Assembly: GCA_031264885.1 (NCBI GenBank)
Contig: JAISDM010000247.1
Coordinates: 1 to 6,033, forward strand
Source: Peptococcaceae bacterium
Lineage (GTDB): Bacteria > Bacillota > Peptococcia > DRI-13 > UBA5745
Length of the DNA: 6,033 bases
Direction: 5' to 3'
Position 1 is the stretch's first letter; every line of letters starts with the position of its first letter. The notes under the pieces were generated by a model that did not search any database, was not told the DNA's origin, and saw only the letters and a program-made list of their open reading frames with translations. A program made the position numbers and the translations under genes. Shown piece after piece: positions 5,786 to 6,033 of the stretch.

Positions 5786-6033
5786 GGAGGGGGAGGATGC
5801 CGTCCGGGTTAGGACACGGGTTCAGTCTGCGCGGCTGGCACCGCTTGACTTCACCACGTGCCTGCCCCATCTCACCCTCCCTTCCTCGCCCACTGGGCGC
5901 GGTCGGGTTCGATGCCTTACGGCTCCGCGTTTTGAATTTCTACGGCTCAATTTGCTGCAAAAGCCAAACTCGCTCCGCTCAGACAGTGGCTTTTGCGGAC
6001 GCAAATTTCGCCTAGAAATTCTAAAACGCTCCG
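5736..6033. repeat. Palindrome-rich intergenic repeat sequence, continuing past the window
   Basis: The 298 bases after cdaR contain no recognisable gene. They are GC-rich, built from many short inverted repeats (for example GCCCA/TGGGC near 5889-5899) and end in a long imperfect inverted repeat. A plus-strand frame from ATG 5748 has GGGAG five bases upstream and stays open to the last base, about 95 codons. Its Arg-rich, low-conservation translation looks like a read-through of repeat DNA. Overlapping open frames on both strands here fit stop-poor repeat sequence, not genes. Confidence 0.55.
5927..6029. repeat. Long imperfect inverted repeat (arms about 40 bp)
   Basis: Left arm 5927-5966 and right arm 5987-6029 pair as three matched blocks: GCGTTTT-GAATTTCTA with TAGAAATTCTAAAACGC (one bulge), AATTTG with CAAATT (5949-5954 / 6002-6007), and GCAAAAGCCA with TGGCTTTTGC (5957-5966 / 5987-5996). 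The loop of 20 bases (5967-5986) holds CTCGCTCCGCTC, and a related GCTCCG recurs at 5921-5927 and at the window end (6028-6033). There is no T-run. It could be a MITE-like or REP-like element or a long structured RNA. Confidence 0.7.

Noticed and set aside
5797..6015. Overlapping open frames on both strands after cdaR (plus 5797-6015, minus 5822-6004)
   Set aside because: They span the palindromic repeat; open frames in several phases reflect stop-poor repeat DNA.
1..6033. CRISPR array, tRNA, rRNA, transposase
   Set aside because: No regularly spaced repeats, no tRNA or rRNA signatures apart from the tmRNA, and no transposase-like protein were seen.

Overview
The window looks like chromosome of a Gram-positive Bacillota (Firmicutes), probably Clostridia, with moderately high GC. 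The evidence is the combination of a Sbp-type small basic membrane protein between two DUF881 proteins, a CdaA-CdaR pair, strong GGAGG ribosome binding sites, and a thioredoxin-reductase-like flavoprotein of a kind known from clostridia. I cannot name a genus. Nearly all of it is core-type gene content. The odd parts are the two edges and the flavoprotein.

Left part (1-894): bases 1-349 hold no convincing gene. They contain intergenic repeat sequence (a doubled 12-mer and an 8-bp GC-rich hairpin), a 38-codon acidic open frame that may be a remnant, and a tandem 11-mer. A strong, bidirectional-looking terminator (350-400) follows. Then comes a complete one-piece tmRNA gene (ssrA) on the minus strand, 759 to 413, with an encoded CCA end and a predicted tag ANNQYALAA. 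Its promoter lies back to back with the promoter of the next gene.

Middle left (895-1743, plus): a 282-residue TrxB-like flavoprotein with the FAD motifs and a CGTC redox motif, but without the usual NADPH-binding motifs. It resembles ferredoxin-dependent flavin thioredoxin reductases. It converges on the next operon, with only 31 bases between the stop codons.

Middle (3577 down to 1775, minus): a tight three-gene operon, DUF881 protein - Sbp (DUF1290) - DUF881 protein, with a 4-base gap at the first junction and an ATGA overlap at the second. It is read from an extended -10 promoter in an AT-rich 139-base spacer.

Right (3717-5735, plus): cdaA, the membrane diadenylate cyclase that makes c-di-AMP, then cdaR, its YbbR-repeat partner, 3 bases apart. 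The divergent pair of operons places c-di-AMP synthesis beside envelope/division-associated membrane proteins. glmM, which commonly follows cdaR in Bacillota, does not begin recognisably in the remaining 298 bases. That stretch is instead palindrome-rich sequence with a long imperfect inverted repeat (5927-6029) and a frame that stays open to the window end.
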